This document shows, one piece after another, positions 35,346 to 43,085 of a stretch of 64,000 nucleotides of DNA (its first letter is position 1; each line of letters starts with the position of its first letter). A program made the position numbers and the translations under genes. The notes beneath the pieces were generated by a model. It searched no databases. It worked only from the letters and a program-made list of their open reading frames with translations, and was not told where the DNA came from. The stretch comes from Flavobacterium sp. MFBS3-15 (GTDB taxonomy: Bacteria > Bacteroidota > Bacteroidia > Flavobacteriales > Flavobacteriaceae): the NCBI RefSeq assembly GCF_026107645.2, contig NZ_JAPCHV010000006.1:1-64000 (forward strand), read 5' to 3'.

Positions 35346-36021
35346 TTTCAAAAGCTTCAGGTGATATACCATCTTCAACGGAAAATGCACCAATTTTCGT
35401 ACGCCGCAATGCCGTTAAATGTGCGCCTGAATGGAGTGCGATGCCAAAGTCATGTGCCAGCGAGCGAATGTAGGTGCCTTTGCTGCACACCACCCTGAAA
35501 TCCACTTCGGGCAGGGCAATGCGGGTAATCTCAAATTCGTGTATGGTCGTTTTGCGGGCAGCGATCTCTACTTCCTCGCCTTTCCGGGCGTGTTCGTACA
35601 AGCGCTTGCCGTCTTTTTTTATGGCCGAAAATACAGGTGGTTTTTGGTCGATTTCCCCTAAAAATTGCGGGAGCGTATCGTGAATAAGAGCTTCATCAAT
35701 ATGCTCTGTGGGAAAGGTAGCGTTCACTTCGGTTTCCAGGTCATAGGAGGGTGTGGTTGCGCCAAGGTAAAACGTACCAGTATATTCCTTTTCCATGCCC
35801 TGCAATTCAGAGATGCGCTTTGTGAATTTTCCGGTGCATACAATCAGCAGGCCTGTAGCCAGTGGATCGAGCGTTCCTGCATGGCCCACTTTTATCTTTT
35901 TGAGGCCAAGGTGCTTTTTGAGGCTCCACTTTACTTTATTCACTGCCTGGAACGAGCTCCATTGCAACGGCTTGTCTATAAGTACAACTTTTCCTTCGAG
36001 GAATTCTTCGGGTGTGGCCAA
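35320..36021 (-). CDS. truB: tRNA pseudouridine-55 synthase
   Basis: 233 residues. LIDKPLQWSSFQAVNKVKW near the start and GHAGTLDPLATGLLIVC with the catalytic Asp (about 46-62) are diagnostic. Also KEYTGTFYLGATTPSYDLETE, PPVFSAIKKDGKRLYEHARKG and CSKGTYIRSLAHDFG. It makes pseudouridine 55 in the T-loop of tRNA. No ATG precedes the conserved region; the frame upstream closes at a TGA, so the start is probably the TTG at 36021 (TTG GCC ACA CCC). Confidence 0.94.
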   Translation of the reverse strand: MATPEEFLEGKVVLIDKPLQWSSFQAVNKVKWSLKKHLGLKKIKVGHAGTLDPLATGLLIVCTGKFTKRISELQGMEKEYTGTFYLGATTPSYDLETEVNATFPTEHIDEALIHDTLPQFLGEIDQKPPVFSAIKKDGKRLYEHARKGEEVEIAARKTTIHEFEITRIALPEVDFRVVCSKGTYIRSLAHDFGIALHSGAHLTALRRTKIGAFSVEDGISPEAFENGLEDRTA

Positions 36022-36062
36022 GGCTGATAATTTAATTTGAATTCAGTTTTAACACGCCGCTT

Positions 36063-36141
36063 GTCACTTCGAGCGCAGTCGGGAAGCAAAAAAGATAAGA
36101 ATATCTCATTCCGACTGCGCTCAATGTGACATTCTTATCTT
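36063..36141. repeat. Interleaved inverted repeats between truB and uppP
   Basis: Arms GTCACTTCGAGCGCAGTCGG (36063-36082) and its inverse (36111-36130; 18 of 20 match) are interleaved with a perfect 11-bp pair AAGATAAGAAT/ATTCTTATCTT (36092-36102, 36131-36141). The order is L1-L2-R1-R2, a pseudoknot-like topology. A T-run follows the last arm. The GTCATTTCGAG type of end is common in flavobacterial intergenic repeats and recurs at 46726-46814. Confidence 0.7.
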
Positions 36142-36171
36142 TTTTGTTATGGCGAGTAATAAACAGCATTG

Positions 36172-36978
36172 TTATTTATACATTGTAAAATATGCCAGAA
36201 GCGCTGCACCGGCTATGATGCGGTACCAGCCCCAGGGCTTGAACCCATATTTTTTGATAACGCCGATAAAGCCTTTAATGGCAATGATGGCCACTACAAA
36301 CGCAATGATGCTGCCAATCGCGAAAAGCTTCAGGTTGTCGCCTTCCATCATCAGTTCGTAGCCTTTCGTTTCGGCAGAACCGTATTCTTTTATCAGGATA
36401 GAATAGGTAGTTACGGCCAGCATGGTAGGCACGGCAAGGAAGAATGAGAACTCCGCTGCAGCCTGGCGCGTAAGCCCCTGCTGCATCCCGCCGATAATGG
36501 AAGCTGCCGCACGGCTTGTGCCGGGCATCATGGCCAGGCATTGCCAAACCCCTATGGTTATTGCTTTCTTCACAGTAATGTCTTCTTCCTTGAATACGGT
36601 GGGGTTTTTAAAGTAATTATCTACAAACAGCAGTACAACACCACCCACAATAAGGACAATGGCGATGGGAACAGGATTACCCAGGACCTCTTCTATCATT
36701 TCATCGAACAGCTTGCCAAGCAATAGTGCGGGTATTACCGCAAGGGCAAGCTTCATGTAAAAATCGATTTTAGTGAAATCGAAGAACTTTTTCCAGTACA
36801 ATGCCACTACCGCAAGTATAGCTCCCAATTGGATGGATACCTGGAAGAGCTTTACGAAATCGTCCTCCTGGATGCCATAATACGAACTGGCAAAAACCAT
36901 GTGCGCGGTGGAGGAAATGGGCAAATACTCGGTAAGGCCTTCAATGATGGCAATGATGATGGCTTGGATAAAATCCAT
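36172..36978 (-). CDS. uppP: Undecaprenyl-diphosphatase
   Basis: 268 residues, seven to eight membrane helices. The two active-site regions are present: EGLTEYLPISSTAHMV (about 14-29) and MMPGTSRAAASIIGGM (about 153-168). It recycles undecaprenyl pyrophosphate to the monophosphate carrier for cell-wall synthesis at the inner membrane. It directly abuts the DUF3098 gene and belongs to the ftsX-DUF3098-uppP set; truB follows on the downstream side after the interleaved repeat. Confidence 0.96.
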   Translation of the reverse strand: MDFIQAIIIAIIEGLTEYLPISSTAHMVFASSYYGIQEDDFVKLFQVSIQLGAILAVVALYWKKFFDFTKIDFYMKLALAVIPALLLGKLFDEMIEEVLGNPVPIAIVLIVGGVVLLFVDNYFKNPTVFKEEDITVKKAITIGVWQCLAMMPGTSRAAASIIGGMQQGLTRQAAAEFSFFLAVPTMLAVTTYSILIKEYGSAETKGYELMMEGDNLKLFAIGSIIAFVVAIIAIKGFIGVIKKYGFKPWGWYRIIAGAALLAYFTMYK

Positions 36979-37323
36979 TTATTTCTTCTTTTTGTTGGTG
37001 AAGTTCTTGATTGGCTGCTCTTCCACAAGCCTGTCGGATGCCGGTGCAGGGGTTCCCGCCTTGCTGTCTTCACGAAGTTCGGCTACGGGTGTGCCCGGGT
37101 TTTTCAGGATGGCATAAATGGTAACGCCAAAGCCTATCAGGACCATTGTTGGCGCAAGCCTTATCCTTCTCCAGCTGAAAATATCCTCGCTGAAAACATT
37201 CGGGTCATCGCTGCCGCCCCCGGCCATGAGGATGAAGCCCAATGCAATCACGCCAAGGCCAATGAGCAATATCGTATAATTTACCTTTTCAAAAAGGAAG
37301 GTGGTCTTTATTTCGTTGTTCAT
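36979..37323 (-). CDS. DUF3098 membrane protein
   Basis: 114 residues with two membrane helices (about 15-32 and 60-75). The segment LFEKVNYTILLIGLGVIALGFILMAGGGSDDPNVF and then FSEDIFSWRRIRLAPTMVLIGFG identifies DUF3098, a Bacteroidetes family of unknown function encoded next to ftsX and uppP. The C-terminus is Pro/Lys-rich. It ends one base before the uppP start. Confidence 0.9.
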   Translation of the reverse strand: MNNEIKTTFLFEKVNYTILLIGLGVIALGFILMAGGGSDDPNVFSEDIFSWRRIRLAPTMVLIGFGVTIYAILKNPGTPVAELREDSKAGTPAPASDRLVEEQPIKNFTNKKKK

Positions 37324-37419
37324 TTTTTTTGTTTCAGGTTTAAAGTTTCAGGTTTTTTGCCTGTTCTGTGTGTTTCATCCGTCTAACAGTTTGTTATTTG
37401 GAATTTGTCATTTGGAATT

Positions 37420-38292
37420 TTAATAAAGGTCATCTGTCCTCAGGTTCAGGAATCGCTGCGTGGCAAAGAACGTACTTATCGCTGCAATGATGATACCGAA
37501 CACCAGCACGCCGCCCAGCACGATGGCTGTCGGCATCCAGTCTTCCCAAATGTTCAATACAGGGAACTCGCCGTCGAGCCAGTAGACAATGTACACCAGT
37601 GCAAGTATGGCCAGGAATGCCCCAATGAAGCCAAGCCTCATGCCTTTCCATACATAAGGCCTGCGGATGAACGCCTTGGTCGCGCCCACCATCTGCATGG
37701 TCTTGATGGTAAAGCGATGGGAGTAGATGGAAAGCCTCAGCGCGCTGTTGATGAGGAGCATAGCAATGGCTACCAGCACCCCGCTGAGGATGAGTATCCA
37801 GAATGTAATCTTTTCTATGTTCTCATTCGCAAGGCCTACCAAAGCCGAATCGTAGCTCACATCTCCCACTATTGGGTTTGCCCGCAACTGCACCTCGATT
37901 TCCTTGATGCTGTCGGGTTGTACGAAGCCGCCTTTCAGGTGTACGTCATACGAATCCAACAAAGGGTTATTGTCGAGGAGTGTTTCGTAATCACCTACGA
38001 TGTCCGGGTTGTTCTTGGCTGCATCTTCCTTGGAAACATATACATAGTCTTTAATATAAGCGGAGTTTTTCAGCTCGTTGCCAAACGCCTGCTTGAGGCT
38101 GTCGGGCGAATCGCGCTTAAAATAAACCGTCATGGGGATGTTCTCCTTCACGTGGCTTGAAATCTTCTCGGTATTGATTACGAAAAGCCCCAGTGCACCC
38201 AACAGGGTAAGCACGATGAAAATGCAGAGTATAACCGAAAAATAGGAGGTGATAACGCGCCTTTTCTGGAATTTTTCGAAAGATGATGCCAT
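37420..38292 (-). CDS. ftsX: Cell division protein FtsX
   Basis: 290 residues. One N-terminal membrane helix (about 20-38), a periplasmic domain (about 40-165), then three helices in the FtsX/MacB-type permease domain (ISGVLVAIAMLLINSALRLSIYSHRFTIKTMQMVGATKAFIRRPY). The NMLINSALRLSIYSHR and KTMQMVGAT segments are the family signature. With FtsE it forms an ABC-like complex controlling peptidoglycan hydrolases at division; ftsE is not in this window. A 96-bp gap with tandem GTTTCAGGTTT and ATTTGGAATTT repeats separates it from the DUF3098 gene. Confidence 0.93.
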   Translation of the reverse strand: MASSFEKFQKRRVITSYFSVILCIFIVLTLLGALGLFVINTEKISSHVKENIPMTVYFKRDSPDSLKQAFGNELKNSAYIKDYVYVSKEDAAKNNPDIVGDYETLLDNNPLLDSYDVHLKGGFVQPDSIKEIEVQLRANPIVGDVSYDSALVGLANENIEKITFWILILSGVLVAIAMLLINSALRLSIYSHRFTIKTMQMVGATKAFIRRPYVWKGMRLGFIGAFLAILALVYIVYWLDGEFPVLNIWEDWMPTAIVLGGVLVFGIIIAAISTFFATQRFLNLRTDDLY

Positions 38293-38427
38293 AGGTTCTG
38301 TTTTAGCGGTAAAAATAAATAAAGAATTTGTAACTGTCTACATTTTTAAAGAATAACTGCGAAAGTCTGAAACCGCATCACTCCTTTGCAAAGCTGTTAT
38401 CGTTACATTGTTTGTAACGCGTAAAGT

Positions 38428-38457
38428 TTTGATTTTCGTACAATAAGCTTACTTTTG
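38428..38457 (+). promoter_or_regulatory. Promoter of the WG-repeat gene
   Basis: TTTG (38428-38431), an 18-base spacer and TACTTTTG (38450-38457) form a good Bacteroidetes sigma-ABfr-type promoter 37 bp before the ATG at 38495. Confidence 0.65.
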
Positions 38458-38494
38458 GCGCATACTTTGATAGGTAATTCCCAAATCATTTTTC

Positions 38495-40147
38495 ATGCAC
38501 AAATTTTTACTCTTTTTTTTATTGGCAATTTCCTTCCACTCGTTTGGACAGCAAATAGCCATTCCCTATCGCGATGGTACAAAATGGGGTGTTTCCGACC
38601 GCGAGGGCAAACTCATCATTGCGCCAAAATTCGACAGTATTACGTTCGGGAATAAATACATGACCAAGCCGGGCGACATGATTTCATGGTCAAAGGGCAA
38701 ACAGGGGCTCATTATTGGAGGAAAGGAAATGCTGCCTCCTGAGTATAGCTTTATAGCGAATACGAAGGACTTCATCAAGGCAGAGAAAACTACGCCTGAA
38801 AATGTCCTGACCTACCTTTTCGATCCGGAAGGAACGCCCATATATCCTGGTGGCATTATAAATATCGGACTTCTGGTAGATGAAAGGGTTTATGACAAGC
38901 AGGGTTCATATAAAATTTTGCTGTTGCAGGTTACCGGCGCGAACAATCTGGAAAGCATTTTTTTATGGAACTGCCGGGATAAGGCCGTTTCGCAATGGCT
39001 CGCTAAGGACGCATATTCCGCAGTGCTGGAGGATGTAAAAGGGCAACCATACGCCATGGTGCGCATCCGCGAAAAGGAAAGCAGTCCTGTAAAGCTATCC
39101 CGTGTTTGGTTTGGTGAAGACGGCAGGCTGACCATTGCCGATGAAAAACGCGACATACCGGTTGACAAACACCGTGGTTCAGAATCGGAGGTTTGGCCTT
39201 ATGAACGGGGACTTGATGGCGACCTGAGCATTGATGGCCCCATAGGCGATATCGACATGGGTGTTGCAGCACCGGAAGTATCAGGTAGCTATGGCGGGAC
39301 TGGGACCGGAACAGGGAGCAGCCCGTACAATCCTGCGGCACCTAAAAAAGGGGTATCAAATGTGTATAAAAACTACAAGAAAGAACCGGATGGGACTTTA
39401 ATACTCGAGCAAAGGGATGGCTACGGAAAAACGTCGAAGTCTAAAATGAAATTCGTGCCCGACAGCTTTTCAGTAAAAAGCTTCGCCAATAGCAAGCGTG
39501 TGGGCGATACGATGTATTATTACAATACGTATGTTGTGTACACGTACAAAGGACGCTCCGGAGTACTCAAGGAAGGGCAAACCGGCAGGGGTGCAGAATA
39601 TAATGATCTTACCGATGTGCAGTACAGCCTGTATAAGTCCAACAAGCGAGCGGTGGCTTTCATTGCGGGAAATTGGGATAAAAAAGCGAACAGCCTGAAA
39701 TATGGGCTTATCGATTTTGAGGGTAAGGAAATCATTCCGTTTGTATATGATGAACTGAAAGTGGGCGGCACCTCTACTTCGCAGGGCTATGACCTTGTAG
39801 CAAAACGCAACGGGAAGTATGAGGTCATTACCGCTGAAGGTGAAATAATCGTTTCCGGAATTGACGAAATTAAATACCGGGTGCAGGAGGGCAGGCCGTA
39901 CCTCGAGATGCGCCGTGGCGAAAAGTACGGTGTGTTTTTAAGGACGAATGGCGAGAATCCGTTTAAGATCGAGCCCGCATATCCTTTTCCTATAAAACAG
40001 CTGCTGCTGGTTTACCCTGCTGAGAATGCGTGGGTATCCCGCCCCGGCAATAGCGACAGGAACATGGTATTGGTGGAATTGATGGATGCCAACGGCAACA
40101 CCAAGGGCTTCGCACGTGAGGACGGTTTCTTATATTTTAAAGATTAA
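38495..40147 (+). CDS. Secreted WG-repeat protein
   Basis: 550 residues with a signal peptide (MHKFLLFFLLAISFHSFGQQ). WG-type repeats are recognisable at the start (TKWGVSDREGKLIIAPKFDSI), near residue 405 (LKYGLIDFEGKEIIPFVYDEL) and more weakly afterwards (GKYEVITAEGEIIV; EKYGVFLRTNGE). A Gly/Thr/Ser-rich linker (about 262-285) separates two halves. WG repeats are structural and of unknown function. Its two downstream neighbours carry related turn-rich repeats, so the three may be one surface-associated set, separated from this gene by a palindromic intergenic element. Confidence 0.85.
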   Translation: MHKFLLFFLLAISFHSFGQQIAIPYRDGTKWGVSDREGKLIIAPKFDSITFGNKYMTKPGDMISWSKGKQGLIIGGKEMLPPEYSFIANTKDFIKAEKTTPENVLTYLFDPEGTPIYPGGIINIGLLVDERVYDKQGSYKILLLQVTGANNLESIFLWNCRDKAVSQWLAKDAYSAVLEDVKGQPYAMVRIREKESSPVKLSRVWFGEDGRLTIADEKRDIPVDKHRGSESEVWPYERGLDGDLSIDGPIGDIDMGVAAPEVSGSYGGTGTGTGSSPYNPAAPKKGVSNVYKNYKKEPDGTLILEQRDGYGKTSKSKMKFVPDSFSVKSFANSKRVGDTMYYYNTYVVYTYKGRSGVLKEGQTGRGAEYNDLTDVQYSLYKSNKRAVAFIAGNWDKKANSLKYGLIDFEGKEIIPFVYDELKVGGTSTSQGYDLVAKRNGKYEVITAEGEIIVSGIDEIKYRVQEGRPYLEMRRGEKYGVFLRTNGENPFKIEPAYPFPIKQLLLVYPAENAWVSRPGNSDRNMVLVELMDANGNTKGFAREDGFLYFKD

Positions 40148-40154
40148 ATTGTTC

Positions 40155-40289
40155 AACCACATAGATACATAGTTGGCATAGCTTTTAAAGGAAGCCATAT
40201 CCCCACATAGATGAAGCGTCGCTTCATACTGCTGTGGACTATGCCGGCTGCTGAATTTTAGTTTTGAAAAACTATGTGCCTATGTGGTT
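40155..40289. repeat. Nested palindromic intergenic element
   Basis: The outer arms AACCACATAGATACATAGTT (40155-40174) and their inverse (40270-40289) match at 18 of 20 positions; middle arms GGCATAG/CTATGCC lie at 40175-40181 and 40239-40245; a perfect ATGAAGCG-T-CGCTTCAT palindrome is at 40211-40227. The ACCACATAG ends are familiar from intergenic repeats in flavobacteria. It fills the gap between the WG-repeat and MORN-like genes. Confidence 0.75.
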
Positions 40290-40306
40290 AAAATAGTAAA
40301 ACAGCA

Positions 40307-41794
40307 ATGAAAAACACAATTATAGCGCTGCTTTTCTCAATACAGCTTTTCGCACAGGACTACGATCACGTGCGCGTAGACCTGCCGAGGCTGGACCGCA
40401 TGGATAATTTTTATGAATTCCGCGATGAGGTATTCCCTACAGATGTAATGGCAAAACTGGACGACGTTCGCCGAAAGTCAGGCGCCAGCGATGTGAAGCT
40501 TGTAGAAACCGTACAGGGCAATCATATTATTGTGAAGCATATTTCGGGAAATATGCTCATTATGAGCCAATCATTTGACAAAAAAGGCTTAACCGACGGC
40601 ATGACCACTTTGTATTACTCCAATGGGCAAATCCGCCAGGAGATACCCTTTGTAAAAGGTGTGGCCGACGGTTTGGGAAAAGCCTACGACAGGGATGGTA
40701 CATTAATGGTTGAGACCAATTATAAGAACAATAAGCGCCACGGCCTGCGCAAGATGCACTCGCGCCGGGGAGAGGAATCTATCGAGGGGACTTTTGATAA
40801 TGACAATGTAGTTGGCAAAATCAGTGTTGCCGATCGATACGGAAAAACGTATATGTACCCTCCTGATATGAAAAAAGGTGTTGTAGAGGTATTTGTCCAA
40901 AATTTGAAAGTGGCCGAAATTCCCATTATAGGCGAAGACAAGGTGCACGGCGAGATGAAGGAATTCTGGAACAATGGCAAATTGAAAAGCATCATCCGAT
41001 ATTACGGAGGGGAACGCCATGGCCTTTCGGAATATTTCAAGCCTGATGGCACGCTGCTGTTCAGCAACACCTACAGCAACGGGAAGAATATTGGAGCCTA
41101 CAGCTTCCTGGCCCTTGACGGCACCATCATGCAGAAAGGGCAGTATGACGATAACGGTAAAAAGACAGGGCTTTGGGTGAATTACGACAAAGCAGGCAAG
41201 CCCGAACGCGAAATAGAGTATAAAGCCGACAAGATAAATGGACTGTACAAAAGTTACTATAACGGTATGCTGCATGAAGAGACGAGTTATGTGATGGGTA
41301 AAAAGGAAGGCTTGTCGAATATCTATGACGGAAAAACCGGTGCACTCTCGGGCAGAAAGCGGTTTAAAGATGACCAAATGCAGAGTTACCATGGCTATTA
41401 TGCTAACGGAAACGTGTTTTCGATATATGAATATGCGGGAAAGGAAAAACCAACTTCGGTGAAGTATTATGACCATAACCTGAAGATGATGCATGAAGCG
41501 AAATATAATGAAAACGGCTATCCCATTGGCGAGCACAAGCTCATTATGATGGAGGGCAACAACTATAGGATAGCGAGCGCCACGACATACGACGATACCG
41601 GCAAGCGCGTAAAGCTGGTGATGTATGGCAATGACGGGAAAAGCTATACGGAAACCTATTTTGACGGAGAAGTGATGCATGGCCCGCGGACTATGTACAA
41701 TGCCGTTACCGGGGAAAAATCAACTAAGTGGTATTTCAAAAAGAAAGAGGTGACGGAAAAAGAGTTTAAGGAACTGAGCAAGAAAAGTAAATGA
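40307..41794 (+). CDS. Secreted MORN/YwqK-like repeat protein (paralogue 1)
   Basis: 495 residues with a short signal peptide (MKNTIIALLFSIQLFAQ). The body is a series of MORN-like repeats of the YwqK type: LTDGMTTLYYSNGQIRQEIPF, VADGLGKAYDRDGTLMVETNY, KVHGEMKEFWNNGKLKSIIRYYGGERHGLSEYFKPDGTLL, KINGLYKSYYNGMLHEETSYVMGKKEGLSNIYDG. The C-terminus (WYFKKKEVTEKEFKELSKKSK) is shared with the following gene. Such proteins are often labelled antitoxin YwqK, but no toxin gene is adjacent; a surface or scaffold role is as likely. The stop overlaps the next start (ATGA). Confidence 0.82.
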   Translation: MKNTIIALLFSIQLFAQDYDHVRVDLPRLDRMDNFYEFRDEVFPTDVMAKLDDVRRKSGASDVKLVETVQGNHIIVKHISGNMLIMSQSFDKKGLTDGMTTLYYSNGQIRQEIPFVKGVADGLGKAYDRDGTLMVETNYKNNKRHGLRKMHSRRGEESIEGTFDNDNVVGKISVADRYGKTYMYPPDMKKGVVEVFVQNLKVAEIPIIGEDKVHGEMKEFWNNGKLKSIIRYYGGERHGLSEYFKPDGTLLFSNTYSNGKNIGAYSFLALDGTIMQKGQYDDNGKKTGLWVNYDKAGKPEREIEYKADKINGLYKSYYNGMLHEETSYVMGKKEGLSNIYDGKTGALSGRKRFKDDQMQSYHGYYANGNVFSIYEYAGKEKPTSVKYYDHNLKMMHEAKYNENGYPIGEHKLIMMEGNNYRIASATTYDDTGKRVKLVMYGNDGKSYTETYFDGEVMHGPRTMYNAVTGEKSTKWYFKKKEVTEKEFKELSKKSK

Positions 41795-42906
41795 TGAAAC
41801 AGTGTATCGCCATCGCGTTTTTCCTGCTTACGCTGCACCTGTCGGCGCAGAGTTACGACTATTCAATCGTGACGCTTCCCACCCCCGCAAAAATTGAAGG
41901 CGATTTTGTAAAGGATAATGTCACCGGAAAAATGAAGGCCACCACCCGCTTTGGGGATACGTTTTATTATCCGGCCGACATGAAGAACGGCATTGTTGAT
42001 GCATACCGCGAGAACAGGAAAGTTGCAGAAATCCCAATCATCAACGGCCTGCCGCATGGGGAGCAAAAGGAATTCCGCGAAGACGGCACACTCGAAAACC
42101 TGGTGCGCTTTAAAGACGGTAAGCGCGAAGGGCTTTCGGAACACTACAAGGCCGATGGGACTTTGCTTGTGGCCAACAATTACAAAGATGGCCATCGCGT
42201 GGGCGATTATAAATTTGTAAAGCGTAACGGCATAGTGCTTGAAGAAGGGCATTACGACGACTTGGGTAGAAAGGACGGTTACTGGAAGCGCTATTATGAA
42301 GATGGGAAACTGATGGAAGAAGGCGCTTTTAATGAAGGCATGGAAGAGGGAATGCATAAACAGTATTATAATGATATCCTTACCGAAGAAACACTTTACA
42401 TTAAAGGAAAAAAGAACGGCATCAGCAAAACCTACGATGGCAGGACCGGCATCATCATAAAAGAGTTGGATTACAGGGACGATAAAATGGTAAGCTACAA
42501 GCTTTATTATGACAATGGCAGCCTGTTTGCATCCGCCAACGAGGCAGTTGGCACTAAGACGGAGAATACCAGTTATTTTGAACCTGGCGGAAAACGCATC
42601 AATGAGAGAAAATTCAGTAATGGCAAGCCTGTCGGAGAACATTATGAGGTATCGTGGAAAGACAGGAATTCGTTTTACATTACCGGTATAAGAACCTATG
42701 ATAACGCCGGAGAGCTCATAAAAAATATAACCTATAGCGGCCCTGACTATAAAAGCTATTCGGAAACGTTTTATCTGGATGGTGAAAGACATGGCAGGCA
42801 GGCAAACCATAGCGTTGTTACAGGAAAAACCGTTGTAACCTATTATTTCAAAGGTAAAATCGTTACCGAAGCTGAATTCAAAACCCTTTCCAAAAAGAAA
42901 CCCTGA
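41791..42906 (+). CDS. Secreted MORN/YwqK-like repeat protein (paralogue 2)
   Basis: 371 residues with a signal peptide (MMKQCIAIAFFLLTLHLSAQS). It overlaps the preceding gene by four bases and is its tandem paralogue: both share the DRYGKTYMYPPDMKKGVV-like block (here RFGDTFYYPADMKNGIVDAY), VAEIPIING/E, GLSEHYKADGTLL, a TYDGRTGIIIKEL block and the closing VTEAEFKTLSKKKP. It lacks about 120 N-terminal repeat residues present in paralogue 1. It is probably co-translated with paralogue 1 and similarly located. Confidence 0.82.
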   Translation: MMKQCIAIAFFLLTLHLSAQSYDYSIVTLPTPAKIEGDFVKDNVTGKMKATTRFGDTFYYPADMKNGIVDAYRENRKVAEIPIINGLPHGEQKEFREDGTLENLVRFKDGKREGLSEHYKADGTLLVANNYKDGHRVGDYKFVKRNGIVLEEGHYDDLGRKDGYWKRYYEDGKLMEEGAFNEGMEEGMHKQYYNDILTEETLYIKGKKNGISKTYDGRTGIIIKELDYRDDKMVSYKLYYDNGSLFASANEAVGTKTENTSYFEPGGKRINERKFSNGKPVGEHYEVSWKDRNSFYITGIRTYDNAGELIKNITYSGPDYKSYSETFYLDGERHGRQANHSVVTGKTVVTYYFKGKIVTEAEFKTLSKKKP

Positions 42907-42914
42907 TACCCGCT

Positions 42915-42945
42915 TTTGACTTTCGTTTAAATAAGCGTAAATTTG
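42915..42945 (+). promoter_or_regulatory. Promoter of leuS
   Basis: TTTG (42915-42918), exactly 19 bases, then TAAATTTG (42938-42945): a textbook Bacteroidetes promoter. The leader between it and the leuS ATG (43086) contains the inverted repeat at 42954-43076. Confidence 0.75.
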
Positions 42946-42953
42946 CTTTCTTT

Positions 42954-43076
42954 AAGGTGCTGAGGCGCTGAGGTTCTTAGTTGCTTAGGTTGGGGACGCT
43001 GAATTTGCGGGCCTTAACCATTCCGGCAATGATCAAAAAACCTTAGCCCCTCAGCCTCTAAGTACCTAAGACACTT
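42954..43076. repeat. Inverted repeat in the leuS leader
   Basis: Arms of about 38 bases (42954-42991 and 43039-43076), built from GAGGCGCTGAGG / CTTAG-type words, are imperfect inverted copies. This is a known style of intergenic repeat in flavobacteria. It is predicted to be transcribed in the leuS 5' leader and to form a long hairpin there, ending 9 bp before the start codon. Confidence 0.7.
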
Positions 43077-43085
43077 TCAAACAAA

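Noticed and set aside
36979..38292. Tandem short repeats between ftsX and the DUF3098 gene (37330-37415) as a regulatory array
   Set aside because: They are only two or three imperfect low-complexity copies (GTTTCAGGTTT, ATTTGGAATTT) of the kind scattered in such spacers.
40307..42906. YwqK-type antitoxin function for the MORN-repeat pair
   Set aside because: Both have signal peptides and no toxin gene is adjacent; only the repeat architecture is supported.
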